Positions 25,354 through 32,622 of a DNA stretch of 64,000 nt are shown here, in pieces. Within the stretch, counting starts at the first letter, position 1. Each line of letters starts with the position of its first letter. Origin of the DNA: Streptomyces meridianus (GTDB taxonomy: Bacteria > Actinomycetota > Actinomycetes > Streptomycetales > Streptomycetaceae); the NCBI RefSeq assembly GCF_023703325.1, contig NZ_JAMQGM010000051.1:1-64000 (forward strand), written 5' to 3'. Under the pieces are notes generated by a model that saw only the letters and a list, made by a program, of their open reading frames with translations, was not told the DNA's origin and made no database searches. The position numbers and the translations under genes were made by a program.

Positions 25354-26010
25354 TCACCAGGAGGAGGTGCCGCCCGCGGCGTCGAGTCGGTTGTCCACCT
25401 CGATCACTCCGTCCACGCTGCGGCACAGCCGTTCCAGGACGGAGGCCAGGCCCGGGCGGGTGACGGTACCGCTGAGGACCACGTGCCCGTGGCCGACCTC
25501 GACGCCGATGGCGGAGGGCGGTTCCCCGAGCGTCTGCACCACGACGTCCTCGATGATCTCGCTGCGGATGGACTGGTCACTGCGCAGGAAGACGTGCAGC
25601 AGGTCGCTGCGGCTGACCACGCCGATCAGCTCGCCCCCGTCGCCGACCACCGGAAGCCGCTTGACCCGGTGCCGTTCCATGGCTGCGGCAGCTTCGACGA
25701 CCGTCCAGCCGGGCCGCGCGCACACCGCGGGGGCGGTCATCAGGCCCTCGGCGGTGGTCGCTTCCACCTTGGCCCGTTCGGCCTCACCGGGCTCGGGGTG
25801 CAGCAGGGCGGAGTGGGAGGACCCTCCGGAGGTCTTGCGCAGCAGATCGGCCTCGGAGACCACGCCCAGCGGACGGCCCGCGTCGTCCACGACGGGTACG
25901 GCCGTGATGTCGAACTCCTCGAGCACGGCCACGATCTCCTTGAAAGTGGTACCGCGTTGCACGCTGACGGCCTTGTCGGTCATGAGGTCCTTGACGGTGC
26001 GGTGCGTCAC
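25354..26010 (-). CDS. CBS-pair plus BON domain protein
   Basis: 218 residues: CBS domain 1 (VKDLMTDKAVSVQRGTTFKE, GVVSEADLL), CBS domain 2 (AEGLMTAPAVCARPGWTVVE, GVVSRSDLL) and a C-terminal BON-like module (VVVQTLGEPPSAIGVEVGHG, VVLSGTV). CBS pairs bind adenosine nucleotides; CBS-BON proteins are common in actinobacteria and are often linked to stress or energy status, with no defined activity. GTG 26010 has GAAGGGACGG upstream. It stands alone beside the degraded region. Confidence 0.88.
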   Translation of the reverse strand: MTHRTVKDLMTDKAVSVQRGTTFKEIVAVLEEFDITAVPVVDDAGRPLGVVSEADLLRKTSGGSSHSALLHPEPGEAERAKVEATTAEGLMTAPAVCARPGWTVVEAAAAMERHRVKRLPVVGDGGELIGVVSRSDLLHVFLRSDQSIRSEIIEDVVVQTLGEPPSAIGVEVGHGHVVLSGTVTRPGLASVLERLCRSVDGVIEVDNRLDAAGGTSSW

Positions 26011-26284
26011 AACGGCCGTCCCTTCGCAGGTGGCGGTCCGGCTCCCGGCGCGCCAGGCAGGAATGCGGCATTACGGGTCGGACAGGTGCGTAGTGCCAGA
26101 TTAGGTCCTGCCCGGCAAATCCCGCCTGGCCGGGGGCGCCTGGCACGCACATCCGCTGCGTCGCCGAAACCTCCGGGCAGCCCACTACGAGGACGTCTCT
26201 CCGCCTTGCTCCCCCAGCCTTCGGCCGGGAGGTGCCCCCGGCACGCCCCGGATGCCCCCCGACCCCGCCTCGCGGCGGACAGCG

Positions 26285-26860
26285 CTACGTGCCGGACCGG
26301 GCCTCGGGCGTGTCCGGTGGTCCTTCTGGGGCCACGGGGTCCGGAAGGCGCGGACCCGGGGGCCGGTGCGCGCGGAGCCGGGCCGAGACGGCCGCCGCGG
26401 CGCGGACCAGCAGCGGGGCCACCTCGTCGACACGGGACGGGCCCAGGCGGGTGCTCGGTGCGGACACGGTGACCGCGGCGATGCACGCCCCCGCCCGGTC
26501 CCGGACCGGAGCTCCGACCCCGTGGACATCCCCGACACTCTCCTCGAGGTTGAGCGCGTAGCCGCGCTGCCGGCACACGAGCAGATCGGTCAGCAGCGCC
26601 TCCACGTCGGGAAGGGTCGCGGCAGTGAGCCGTTCGAGGCCGCGCGGATAGCGCATCCGGACGGCCTCCGGGGGCAGTTCGGCCAGCAGCGCCTTTCCTC
26701 CGGCAGTGGCGTACGCCGGCACATGGTCCCCGGTGCGGGGAGCCACGCGCAGGGGGTGCGGCCCGTCGACGCCGTCCAGGAAGAACGAGTCGGGCCCGTC
26801 GAGGACGAGCAGATTCGTCGTCTCGCCCGCCGCTTCGCGCAGTTCCTCCAGCCAGACGGC
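26285..26860 (-). pseudogene. IclR-family regulator, C-terminal effector domain only
   Basis: The frame encodes a recognisable IclR ligand-binding domain: LREAAGETTNLLVLDG, PAYATAGGKALLAELP, VCRQRGYALNLEESVGDVHG, VGAPVRDRAGACIAAVTVSA. Similarity begins at about 26860; the whole N-terminal helix-turn-helix and linker are missing, and beyond this point the DNA belongs to a benzoylformate decarboxylase fragment on the other strand. It therefore cannot bind DNA as an IclR protein. Its former partner genes are probably the adjacent decarboxylase and aldehyde dehydrogenase. Confidence 0.8.
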
Positions 26861-26879
26861 GGCCGACCAGCCGCCGGTG

Positions 26880-27541
26880 CTCTGCCGGCGTTCTGCGCGG
26901 CACTCGCCCTCCGGCTGCCGGACCGCAGCGGCTCCCCTCTGCCGACGGTCACGCGGCGCAACCCGCCGGAGCCTCCCCGGGACGGCATGCCGCTGCGCGC
27001 CGCGCACGTGCTGGCCGCGCTCGCCGGACGGCTGCCCGCCGAGTCGGTCGTGGTGGAGGAGACGCCGTCGAGCCGTCCTGACCTGCACGCCCTCGTCCCG
27101 GCCCGCCGCCCGCTGGGCTTCCTCAGCGCGGCCATGGGCGGGCTGGGGTTCGCGGTGCCCGCCGCCGTCGGTGTGCGGATGGGCGACCCGGCACGGCCGG
27201 TGGTGGCTGTGGTCGGCGACGGCTCGTCGCTGTACCAGATCCAGGCGCTGTGGACGGCCGCGCGCTACGGCGTGGGGACGCTCGTCGTCGTCCTGGCCAA
27301 CGGCCGGTACGCGGTCATGGACCGTCTCGCGGAACAGCACGGGGGCACGCCGCCGTGGCCGGCCTTCGACGATGTGAGCGTGTCCGGGATCGCCCGGTCG
27401 CTCGGCTGTCCCGCGCACCGGGTCACCGACCGGGACGGTCTGCTGAGCTCTCTCGACGACCTGGTGCCCTCCCTCGCCGGACGCACCGGTCCGTACCTGC
27501 TGGAGGTGGCTGTCGAACCCGACCCCGCCTTCGCCCCCTGA
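26880..27541 (+). pseudogene. Benzoylformate decarboxylase-like protein, C-terminal third only
   Basis: The frame carries the C-terminal thiamine-diphosphate domain of an MdlC-type decarboxylase: VVVEETPSSRPDLHALVP, LGFLSAAMGGLGFAVPAAVG, the ThDP/Mg2+ motif GDGSSLYQIQALWTAARY, and VVLANGRYAVMDRLAEQHGG. The N-terminal two thirds are absent; similarity fades upstream of about 26880-26900, where the truncated iclR begins on the opposite strand. The full enzyme would be about 520-540 residues against roughly 220 here. It is followed after 56 nt by an aldehyde dehydrogenase remnant, so this was a mandelate/benzoylformate catabolic unit. Confidence 0.82.
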
Positions 27542-27597
27542 ACGTCCTCGTCCCCCAGCGTTCCCGGCCCTCGGGAGCCCGACTGACGGAGCACACG

Positions 27598-28015
27598 ATG
27601 AGCTTCCTCGACCCCCGGATCTGGTCCGGCAGCATCCGCATCGACGGCTGGACCCGCGCCCACGGCGGCGACGCGCCCGTGGTCGAACCCGCCACGGGCG
27701 AGACCCTGGAACGCGTGGGGCTGGCCGACGGGCAGGACGTCGCGAAGGCCGCCGCACGGGCGCACGAGGCCGGGCGGGCCTGGGCCCGCACCCCGTACAC
27801 CGAGCGCGCGGCCGTGCTGCGCCGCGCGGGCGACCTGATGGTGCGGCACGCCGAGGAGATCCAGGACTGGATCGTCCGCGAGGATGCGTTTCCTTCCCGA
27901 GCTGAAGCACGGGGTATCCACGCAAGGAGTGTGGGATGAAGGGCCTCGAGCTCGCGAGGCACCGGTGCCCTTCGGCGGCATGGGGGCGTCGGGGACGGGG
28001 GCACGCTTCGGCGGT
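27598..28015 (+). pseudogene. Benzaldehyde dehydrogenase-like gene with internal deletion
   Basis: ATG 27598 starts a normal XylC-like N-terminus, MSFLDPRIWSGSIRIDGW through EEIQDWIVRED (96 residues, to 27885). After about 70 unrelated bases, the extreme C-terminal motif EAPVPFGGMGASGTGARFGG resumes at 27956-28015. The NAD-binding core and catalytic Cys and Glu, some 350 residues, are gone, and the terminal residues after FGG are replaced by the end of gvpK on the other strand. Together with the decarboxylase remnant it would have oxidised benzaldehyde to benzoate. Confidence 0.8.
27886..27950 (+). repeat. Probable IS200/IS605-type right-end remnant
   Basis: The bases filling the dehydrogenase deletion include a short imperfect hairpin, CCCGAGCTGAAGCACGGGG, followed by TATCCACGC and, after a few bases, GATGAA. 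This arrangement (TTCC, C-rich stem, GCTGAAGC, G-rich stem, GTATCC) matches what I know of the subterminal hairpin at the 3' end of tnpB-type IS200/IS605 elements. No transposase or TnpB sequence remains. Assignment is by pattern only. Confidence 0.5.
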
Positions 28016-28020
28016 CGCCG

Positions 28021-28476
28021 TCACATGAGGGAGCCGAGCGGGCCCAGGTCGAGGTTCAGATCGTCGAGGGTCAGACCGTAACGGTCGCAGAGCTCTTCCA
28101 TGCGGTCCTGGAGCGTCATCAGGGTGAGGCCGATGCGCTCCTCCTGTTCCTCCGTCAGGTCGCCGTGGTCGACTCGGTGCAGTGCGGTGCGCTCCATCAG
28201 CTGCCGCAGGAGTTCGACGATGGTGAGCACGAGTTTCATCAGGTCGCGTTCGACGGTGTCCGGGTCCGTCCTGAGCCGCTGCGCGGCGCTCTGCCCCGGA
28301 CGGGACTCCTCCGGGCCGGCGGGCAGCAGGTCGAAGGCCCGTGCTGCGTTCTCCACGACCTGGTCGATGCCGCGCCGGGCGGCGGCCGGGTCGCCCGGAC
28401 CGCCGGGTCGCGCCGGGTCGTTGTGGTCGCCGGGCCGCGCCGCAGCGTCGACGGCGGGGTCATGCGGGTCGGTCAC
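28021..28476 (-). CDS. gvpK: Gas vesicle protein GvpK
   Basis: 151 residues. The GvpK core VVENAARAFDLLP, DLMKLVLTIVELLRQLMERTALHRVDHGDLTEEQEERIGLTLM and RMEELCDRYGLTLDDLNLDLGPLG is complete; the first 35 residues are a low-complexity Asp/Pro/Ala extension. GvpK is an accessory protein of gas vesicle assembly. GTG 28476 follows GAGGGGAAC. It is the last gene of the cluster and ends 5 bp from the dehydrogenase remnant. Confidence 0.92.
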   Translation of the reverse strand: MTDPHDPAVDAAARPGDHNDPARPGGPGDPAAARRGIDQVVENAARAFDLLPAGPEESRPGQSAAQRLRTDPDTVERDLMKLVLTIVELLRQLMERTALHRVDHGDLTEEQEERIGLTLMTLQDRMEELCDRYGLTLDDLNLDLGPLGSLM

Positions 28477-28509
28477 AGGAGTTCCCCTCTCGTGCGGTCC
28501 GGCTGCCGC

Positions 28510-28722
28510 TCACCACGGTGAGGGCTGGTCGGGGGTGACGGAGTGGATGACGGCCCGCAGGTTGATGCGGACCAGGTCCACGTCGGCCACCGAGAGCACG
28601 ACGTCGCCGGTCAGCACGGCCCCGCCGTTGAGCAGCCGGTCCAGCAGGTCGATCAGCGCGATCTGCCGTCCGAGGGGGGCGTCGTCGTTCTGCTGCGGCC
28701 ACCGGGCGGGGTCAGTGCTCAA
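28510..28722 (-). CDS. gvpS: Gas vesicle protein GvpS (GvpA-like)
   Basis: 70 residues with the GvpA-family core LIDLLDRLLNGGAVLTGDVV and VADVDLVRINLRAVIHSV. Short GvpA-like proteins in this position of actinobacterial clusters are called GvpS. The only usable start is TTG 28722: the frame has a stop five codons upstream and no ATG or GTG before the conserved core. The start overlaps the end of gvpL by 11 bases, so translation is probably coupled. Confidence 0.85.
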   Translation of the reverse strand: MSTDPARWPQQNDDAPLGRQIALIDLLDRLLNGGAVLTGDVVLSVADVDLVRINLRAVIHSVTPDQPSPW

Positions 28723-29533
28723 CGGAGGTCCCGGTCACACTCGCGAAGGAGTACGGAGCCCAGGGTCCGGTCACCTCGACCCGGACGCCGCTCGCCCCTC
28801 GAGCCGCCTCCTCGACGGCCGTCCGGAATCCCTCGGTGCGTGAACGATGCACCAGATAGGCGCCGTTGGCGATGTTCTCCCCGGGGCCGGCGGCCAGTTC
28901 GCCCTGCTGGGGCCGGTGGGCCACCTGGTCCGCGGCGACGGAGGCGGCGGCTTCGGCGACCCGGGCCGACACCTCCTGGGCGGCGCGGTGGGCGTTCTGC
29001 CGGGTGTTGCGCTGTGCGCGGCGCCGCTGGAGATAGGCGCGGCCGGGGCTTTCGGAGCCCCCGGACGGCATCACGGCGGGTCCGGGGTCGGCGCTGACCG
29101 CGTCCTCCGGGTCCGCGTACACCTTGACGCCCCACTCGACATGGCCGTCGAGGCGGTCCAGCAGTTCGGTGAATCCGGTCCGGGAGGCGTCGAGCACCCG
29201 GCCGGTGCTCGCGTCGTCGAGGTGGACGGTCGCCAGCCGCAGCGGAAGGACGGTGGTGCGGGTTGCGAGCGCGTCGACGACCGCGTGGTGGCCGCGGGCC
29301 ACCACTTCGAGCCGGGCCAGGTCCTCCAATTGGGCCTTGAGGCCGGCTTCGCCGAAGTCCTGGGCCGGAACGGCGGACACCACGGCCGCGAGGCCACCGG
29401 AGACGACCGTGCGAACCGGGTCGCCGTAGAGGCCGGTGAGGTCCGCCACGGCGCTGTCCAGAGCCGCGCCGGGCCGCCCGACGGCGTACACGTAGCTCAG
29501 GGTGCCGTCACCGGAGTAGGGCAGCGGGTCCAT
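28712..29533 (-). CDS. gvpL: Gas vesicle protein GvpL (GvpL/GvpF family)
   Basis: 273 residues of the GvpL/F family: LSYVYAVGRPG at the N-terminus, VVARGHHAVVDALATRTTVLPLRLATVH in the middle, HVEWGVKVYADP, and a helical middle segment rich in Arg/Gln/Ala before the last strand WAPYSFASV. Length exceeds GvpF in the same cluster (236), as expected for the L paralogue. GvpF/L bind GvpA during early assembly. ATG 29533 lies 3 nt after the gvpJ stop. Confidence 0.9.
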   Translation of the reverse strand: MDPLPYSGDGTLSYVYAVGRPGAALDSAVADLTGLYGDPVRTVVSGGLAAVVSAVPAQDFGEAGLKAQLEDLARLEVVARGHHAVVDALATRTTVLPLRLATVHLDDASTGRVLDASRTGFTELLDRLDGHVEWGVKVYADPEDAVSADPGPAVMPSGGSESPGRAYLQRRRAQRNTRQNAHRAAQEVSARVAEAAASVAADQVAHRPQQGELAAGPGENIANGAYLVHRSRTEGFRTAVEEAARGASGVRVEVTGPWAPYSFASVTGTSVEH

Positions 29534-29536
29534 CGG

Positions 29537-29953
29537 TCAGCCCCCGTCCCTCTTCTCGGTGGCGGCGCGCAACTCGGCTATCTGCGCGCGTAGTTGCTCG
29601 TTCTCCTCGGCCAGGGCATCGCGTTCCGGCGCCGCCTGCACCTGCGGACGGTCGTCGGCCGGCCGGACCTGCGTCCGGTCGTCGCGGGCCTTCGAGGAGA
29701 GCGACGGGTCGTGCTCCCACCAGTCGATGCCCATTTCCTTCGCCTTGTCGACGGAGGCGACGAGCAGCCGCAACTTGATGGTGAGGAGTTCGATGTCCAG
29801 GAGATTGATCTTGATGTCGCCGGCGATGACGACACCCTTGTCGAGGACGCGTTCCAGGATGTCGGCGAGGTTCGCCGACGATCCCTGCTGGCCGTAGGGG
29901 GCCATGCTCCGCGAGGGGGAGGACCCCATGCGGCCTGCCAGGGGCTCGGTCAC
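29537..29953 (-). CDS. gvpJ: Gas vesicle protein GvpJ (GvpA-family)
   Basis: 138 residues. The GvpA-like core is LADILERVLDKGVVIAGDIK and INLLDIELLTIKLRLLVASVDKAKEMG, with WWEHDPSLSS following, as in GvpJ. A C-terminal helix, LAEENEQLRAQIAELRAATEK, looks like a short coiled coil. GvpJ is a minor component needed for vesicle nucleation. GTG 29953 has GAGGAAAGAGG upstream. It follows a 114-nt gap containing a strong hairpin after gvpG, the largest gap in the second half of the operon. Confidence 0.88.
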   Translation of the reverse strand: MTEPLAGRMGSSPSRSMAPYGQQGSSANLADILERVLDKGVVIAGDIKINLLDIELLTIKLRLLVASVDKAKEMGIDWWEHDPSLSSKARDDRTQVRPADDRPQVQAAPERDALAEENEQLRAQIAELRAATEKRDGG

Positions 29954-29981
29954 GGTGAATCAGCCTCTTTCCTCGATGGGG

Positions 29982-30007
29982 GCCCGGCGCGCGGGTGCGC
30001 GCCGGGC
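29982..30007 (-). terminator. Strong hairpin between gvpG and gvpJ
   Basis: GCCCGGCGCGC and GCGCGCCGGGC pair perfectly over 11 bp around a 4-nt loop. In an otherwise tight operon it could attenuate expression of gvpJ-L-S-K relative to gvpO-A-F-G. It sits where gvpY and gvpZ occur in the S. coelicolor cluster order. Confidence 0.6.
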
Positions 30008-30067
30008 GGCCCGTCGGTGGTCCCGTTCGGTCGCGCTGCGGCCGCCCGCTCGGTGCGGTGGCATGCC

Positions 30068-30334
30068 TCAGCCCTGTCCGGATCTGGCGTCGAGTTCGCG
30101 TTGCCGTGCCTCGAGCCACTCCAGCCGGTCGAGCAGTTCGTCCTCGCGCCGGTCGAACTCGGCCTCGTCGATCCGTCCGTCGAGCAGGTCCTGTTCCAGT
30201 TCCCGCAGCTCCTGCATGACAGGGGCCGGGTCGTAGTACTGCCGCTCGGCGGTGAGGACCACCTGATCGAGGACCCACCAGGTTCCCCGCACGGGAGCGA
30301 GCGGGGAGGTGAGGATCTGCGTGATCAGTCCCAT
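30068..30334 (-). CDS. gvpG: Gas vesicle protein GvpG
   Basis: 88 residues: MGLITQILTSPLAPVRGTWW followed by the family pattern VLDQVVLTAERQYYDP and a charged helix EQDLLDGRIDEAEFDRREDE. GvpG is a small accessory protein of gas vesicle formation. The ATG at 30334 is 13 nt past the gvpF stop. Length and sequence are normal for actinobacterial GvpG. Confidence 0.92.
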   Translation of the reverse strand: MGLITQILTSPLAPVRGTWWVLDQVVLTAERQYYDPAPVMQELRELEQDLLDGRIDEAEFDRREDELLDRLEWLEARQRELDARSGQG

Positions 30335-30347
30335 GGTTGTGTCTCGT

Positions 30348-31058
30348 TCAGACGAAGCTGTACGGGGGCAGGGGACCGTTGAGCTTGAGCTCGTAGGCGG
30401 CGCCGCGACGGTCCGCCTCGGCCTGGACCACGTCGGTGAAGTCCTTCGCCCGCGTGCGGTCGACGAGGAACGACACGTTGACGAAGTGGCCGTCCACGGG
30501 AGCGCCCGGGACGTTGCCGACCGCAGCGGGCGCGAGAGCGTCGACCAGGGCCCCGGCCTCCCGGCCCTCCCGCTGCTCGACCTCACGCGCGATCAGTTCG
30601 CCGAGGGCGACCTTGTTGTCCTGGGCCGCGGGGTTCTCCCGGGTCGCCTCGTTCAGCTGCCGCACCTCCTCGGACTCCGCGACGATCTCCCGCAGCAGGT
30701 CGTCCTGGTCGCGGGTGGCCTTGAGGTTGTACTCGACCCGGCCGTGGAGCTGCTCGAGGGACTGTGCGTAGCCCTCGGTGTTCTCGTCGAGGGCGGCCAC
30801 GACTGCCTGCTCGTCCGGTGCCACCAGCCCGAACCGCATCGGGAGCGCGGACCCGTCCTCGAGCAGGCGCTCCAGAACTGCCTGGTGCGCGACGAGGTCG
30901 CGCCGCTTGGCCCGCAGTTCGGGCGGCGCGTCGCTGACGACGGCCTTCTGGGAGCGTCCCGCGACGGTGCGCAGACTGCCGGACGCCCCGACGGCCTCGA
31001 GACCGTCGAGCCGGGCCGGGTGGTCACCGGCGGTGATGGCGTAGATGTAGGTGCTCAT
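30348..31058 (-). CDS. gvpF: Gas vesicle protein GvpF
   Basis: 236 residues of the GvpL/F family: STYIYAITAGDHPARLDGLE, AHQAVLERLLEDGSALPMRFGLV, GRVEYNLKATRDQDDLLREI and the end NGPLPPYSFV. Both halves of the two-domain GvpF fold are present. ATG 31058 is 3 nt after the gvpA stop, consistent with one transcript. It is expected to bind GvpA as a chaperone-like factor. Confidence 0.93.
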   Translation of the reverse strand: MSTYIYAITAGDHPARLDGLEAVGASGSLRTVAGRSQKAVVSDAPPELRAKRRDLVAHQAVLERLLEDGSALPMRFGLVAPDEQAVVAALDENTEGYAQSLEQLHGRVEYNLKATRDQDDLLREIVAESEEVRQLNEATRENPAAQDNKVALGELIAREVEQREGREAGALVDALAPAAVGNVPGAPVDGHFVNVSFLVDRTRAKDFTDVVQAEADRRGAAYELKLNGPLPPYSFV

Positions 31059-31061
31059 GGC

Positions 31062-31496
31062 TTACGCCTCCTCCTTCCGACGGGACGTGGTGCGGCGGCT
31101 GCTCGTGGACCTGCGGCGCTCGTCGTCGGAGTCGGAATCCCGGCCGGACAGCGAGTCGCTGACGGCCTCGACCGCTCCGCTCAGTGCCCCTTTCGACTTG
31201 CCCTTGGCGCCGTTCTCGGTGAGTTCTCCGGCGAGCTCGGTGAGCTTGCTGGGAGCCTTGCGGCCCGCTTCCAGGTCCAGGCGGTTGCATGCCTCGGCGA
31301 AGCGCAGGTACGTGTCGACGCTGGCGACGACCACGCGCACGTCGATCTTGAGTATCTCGATGCCGACGAGGGAGACGCGGACGAAGGCGTCGATGACGAG
31401 TCCGCGGTCCAGAATGAGTTCCAGGACGTCGTAGAGATTGCCGCCACCTCCGCCGGACGTGGCGGCCGTACCGGACTGCTGCTGCATGACAGTCAT
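31062..31496 (-). CDS. gvpA: Gas vesicle structural protein GvpA (extended)
   Basis: 144 residues. The conserved GvpA core is LYDVLELILDRGLVIDAFVR and VSLVGIEILKIDVRVVVASVDTYLRFAEACNRLDL, about 55 residues. It is preceded by a glycine-rich leader (TAATSGGGGG) and followed by a 75-residue hydrophilic tail ending in Arg/Ser repeats (RRRSTSSRRTTSRRKEEA), as seen in Streptomyces GvpA proteins. The tail makes it much longer than the cyanobacterial 70-residue shell protein, so whether Streptomyces forms true gas vesicles with it is open. ATG 31496 follows GAAGGGAAAG. Confidence 0.93.
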   Translation of the reverse strand: MTVMQQQSGTAATSGGGGGNLYDVLELILDRGLVIDAFVRVSLVGIEILKIDVRVVVASVDTYLRFAEACNRLDLEAGRKAPSKLTELAGELTENGAKGKSKGALSGAVEAVSDSLSGRDSDSDDERRRSTSSRRTTSRRKEEA

Positions 31497-31557
31497 GGGC
31501 TTTCCCTTCAGTGATCACATGCGCGGGAACCGCGTTGCGGGGTGTCCGATCCGGTGG

Positions 31558-31857
31558 TCACCGGTCGATCTGCCCCCGCGCGTAGCGGCGTTTGCGTTCG
31601 TATCCGAGGAGTCGGCCCTGGGAGTCGAGCGTCACGCGGTACGTCGCCATGACGCTGGAGGTTTCGGGGATCCGTTCGATCTCCACGACCTCGACATCCG
31701 CGGTCCAGCCGTCATCGTTCGGCTTGAGAGCGGAAACGGAATCCGGATCCGAGCCGAGGAGTTCGGACAGCTGCCGGGCGGCCTTGCGCATGGCGGCAGG
31801 CGCAGAAATGCGGTCTCCGCTGCGGCTTTCTGAACCCTCTTGTTCATCGGTGGACAT
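31558..31857 (-). CDS. gvpO: Gas vesicle protein GvpO
   Basis: 99 residues: AAMRKAARQLSELLGSDPDS and WTADVEVVEIERIPETSSVM plus ATYRVTLDSQGRLLGYERKR, the GvpO signature ending in YxRxxRYxR. GvpO is the first gene of the Streptomyces clusters. ATG 31857 has AAGGGGGTG upstream, and the frame upstream lacks any family similarity. The operon promoter should lie in the 270 bases between it and the terminator of the signalling operon. Confidence 0.92.
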   Translation of the reverse strand: MSTDEQEGSESRSGDRISAPAAMRKAARQLSELLGSDPDSVSALKPNDDGWTADVEVVEIERIPETSSVMATYRVTLDSQGRLLGYERKRRYARGQIDR

Positions 31858-32128
31858 GCGGCACCCCCTTGCAGGTGGTCGGACTCGGACACAACCGGAA
31901 TACGGGTTGCTGGTCCGTCCCGTGCCCGGGGAGCCCGGCCGCATGCATGCGCACCGGTCCGATTTCCGGTGGAACGCCCGCGGCTCCCGCCGTCTGCACC
32001 GGGGCGCGGTCCTCAACTGGCTTGCCGGAAAGGCGACTCGAGGTCCGGGGCCGGTCCGGGCGGACCCAGACGGAGTGACGCGTGTCACCCGGGGCGACAA
32101 CCTGGCGTGACCGGCCGGGCACAACACG
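31858..32128. other. Gene-free leader region of the gvp operon
   Basis: With the adjoining terminator this makes 321 bases without a gene. It should carry the gvpO promoter. No convincing housekeeping or sigma-B-like promoter could be picked out by eye, and no open frame here shows family similarity. Confidence 0.5.
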
Positions 32129-32164
32129 GCGCGGGGCGGCCGGGAGAACCCGGCCGCCCCGCGC
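32129..32164 (-). terminator. Terminator of the SpoIIE-histidine kinase-response regulator operon
   Basis: A perfect 16-bp stem (GCGCGGGGCGGCCGGG with its complement CCCGGCCGCCCCGCGC) closes an AGAA loop, 14 nt downstream of the response regulator stop. It is one of the longest perfect hairpins in the window and separates the operon from gvpO, which is read in the same direction. Confidence 0.88.
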
Positions 32165-32178
32165 AGGCGGGTTCGGTG

Positions 32179-32622
32179 TCAGCGACGCGGCAGCTTGACC
32201 ACCGTGACGAAGAACTCGTCGATCTGCCGGATGGCCGCGATGAACTGGTCCAGGTCCACCGGCTTGGTCACGTAGGCATTCGCGTGGAGCTTGTAGCTGC
32301 GCAGGATGTCCTCCTCGGCCGAGGATGTCGTGAGCACCACGACCGGAACGTGGCTCAGGTCGGGGTCGGACTTGATCCGCTCGAGGACCTGCCGGCCGTC
32401 GTACTTGGGCAGGTTCAGGTCCAGCAGCACGAGATCGGGCGTGGGGGCCTCGGCGTACTCGCCGCGGCGGTAGAGGAAGTCCAGCGCCTCCATGCCGTCA
32501 CGGACGACATGGAGGGTGTTACCGATCTTGTTGTCCTCGAAGGCCTCGCGGGTCATCAGCTCGTCACCGGGGTCGTCCTCGACCAGGAGGACCTCGATGG
32601 GCCGCGCTTCGGTGTCTGTCAT
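32179..32622 (-). CDS. Single-domain response regulator (CheY/Rcp1-like)
   Basis: 147 residues, a receiver domain with no output domain. Acidic pocket residues are in VLLVEDDPGD, the phosphoacceptor is Asp68 in LVLLDLNLP, and Thr98/Thr99 plus Lys120 in YVTKP complete the site. The LLDLNLPKYDGRQVLERIK pattern matches the Rcp1 type associated with phytochrome-like kinases. Its ATG overlaps the stop of the histidine kinase gene (ATGA), with GGAAGG upstream. It probably receives phosphate from that kinase and relays it to an unknown partner. Confidence 0.9.
   Translation of the reverse strand: MTDTEARPIEVLLVEDDPGDELMTREAFEDNKIGNTLHVVRDGMEALDFLYRRGEYAEAPTPDLVLLDLNLPKYDGRQVLERIKSDPDLSHVPVVVLTTSSAEEDILRSYKLHANAYVTKPVDLDQFIAAIRQIDEFFVTVVKLPRR

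Noticed and set aside
26880..27541. Reading the decarboxylase piece as a complete small ThDP protein starting further upstream
   Set aside because: The open frame extends upstream only through antisense iclR sequence; the ThDP enzyme fold needs the missing N-terminal and middle domains.
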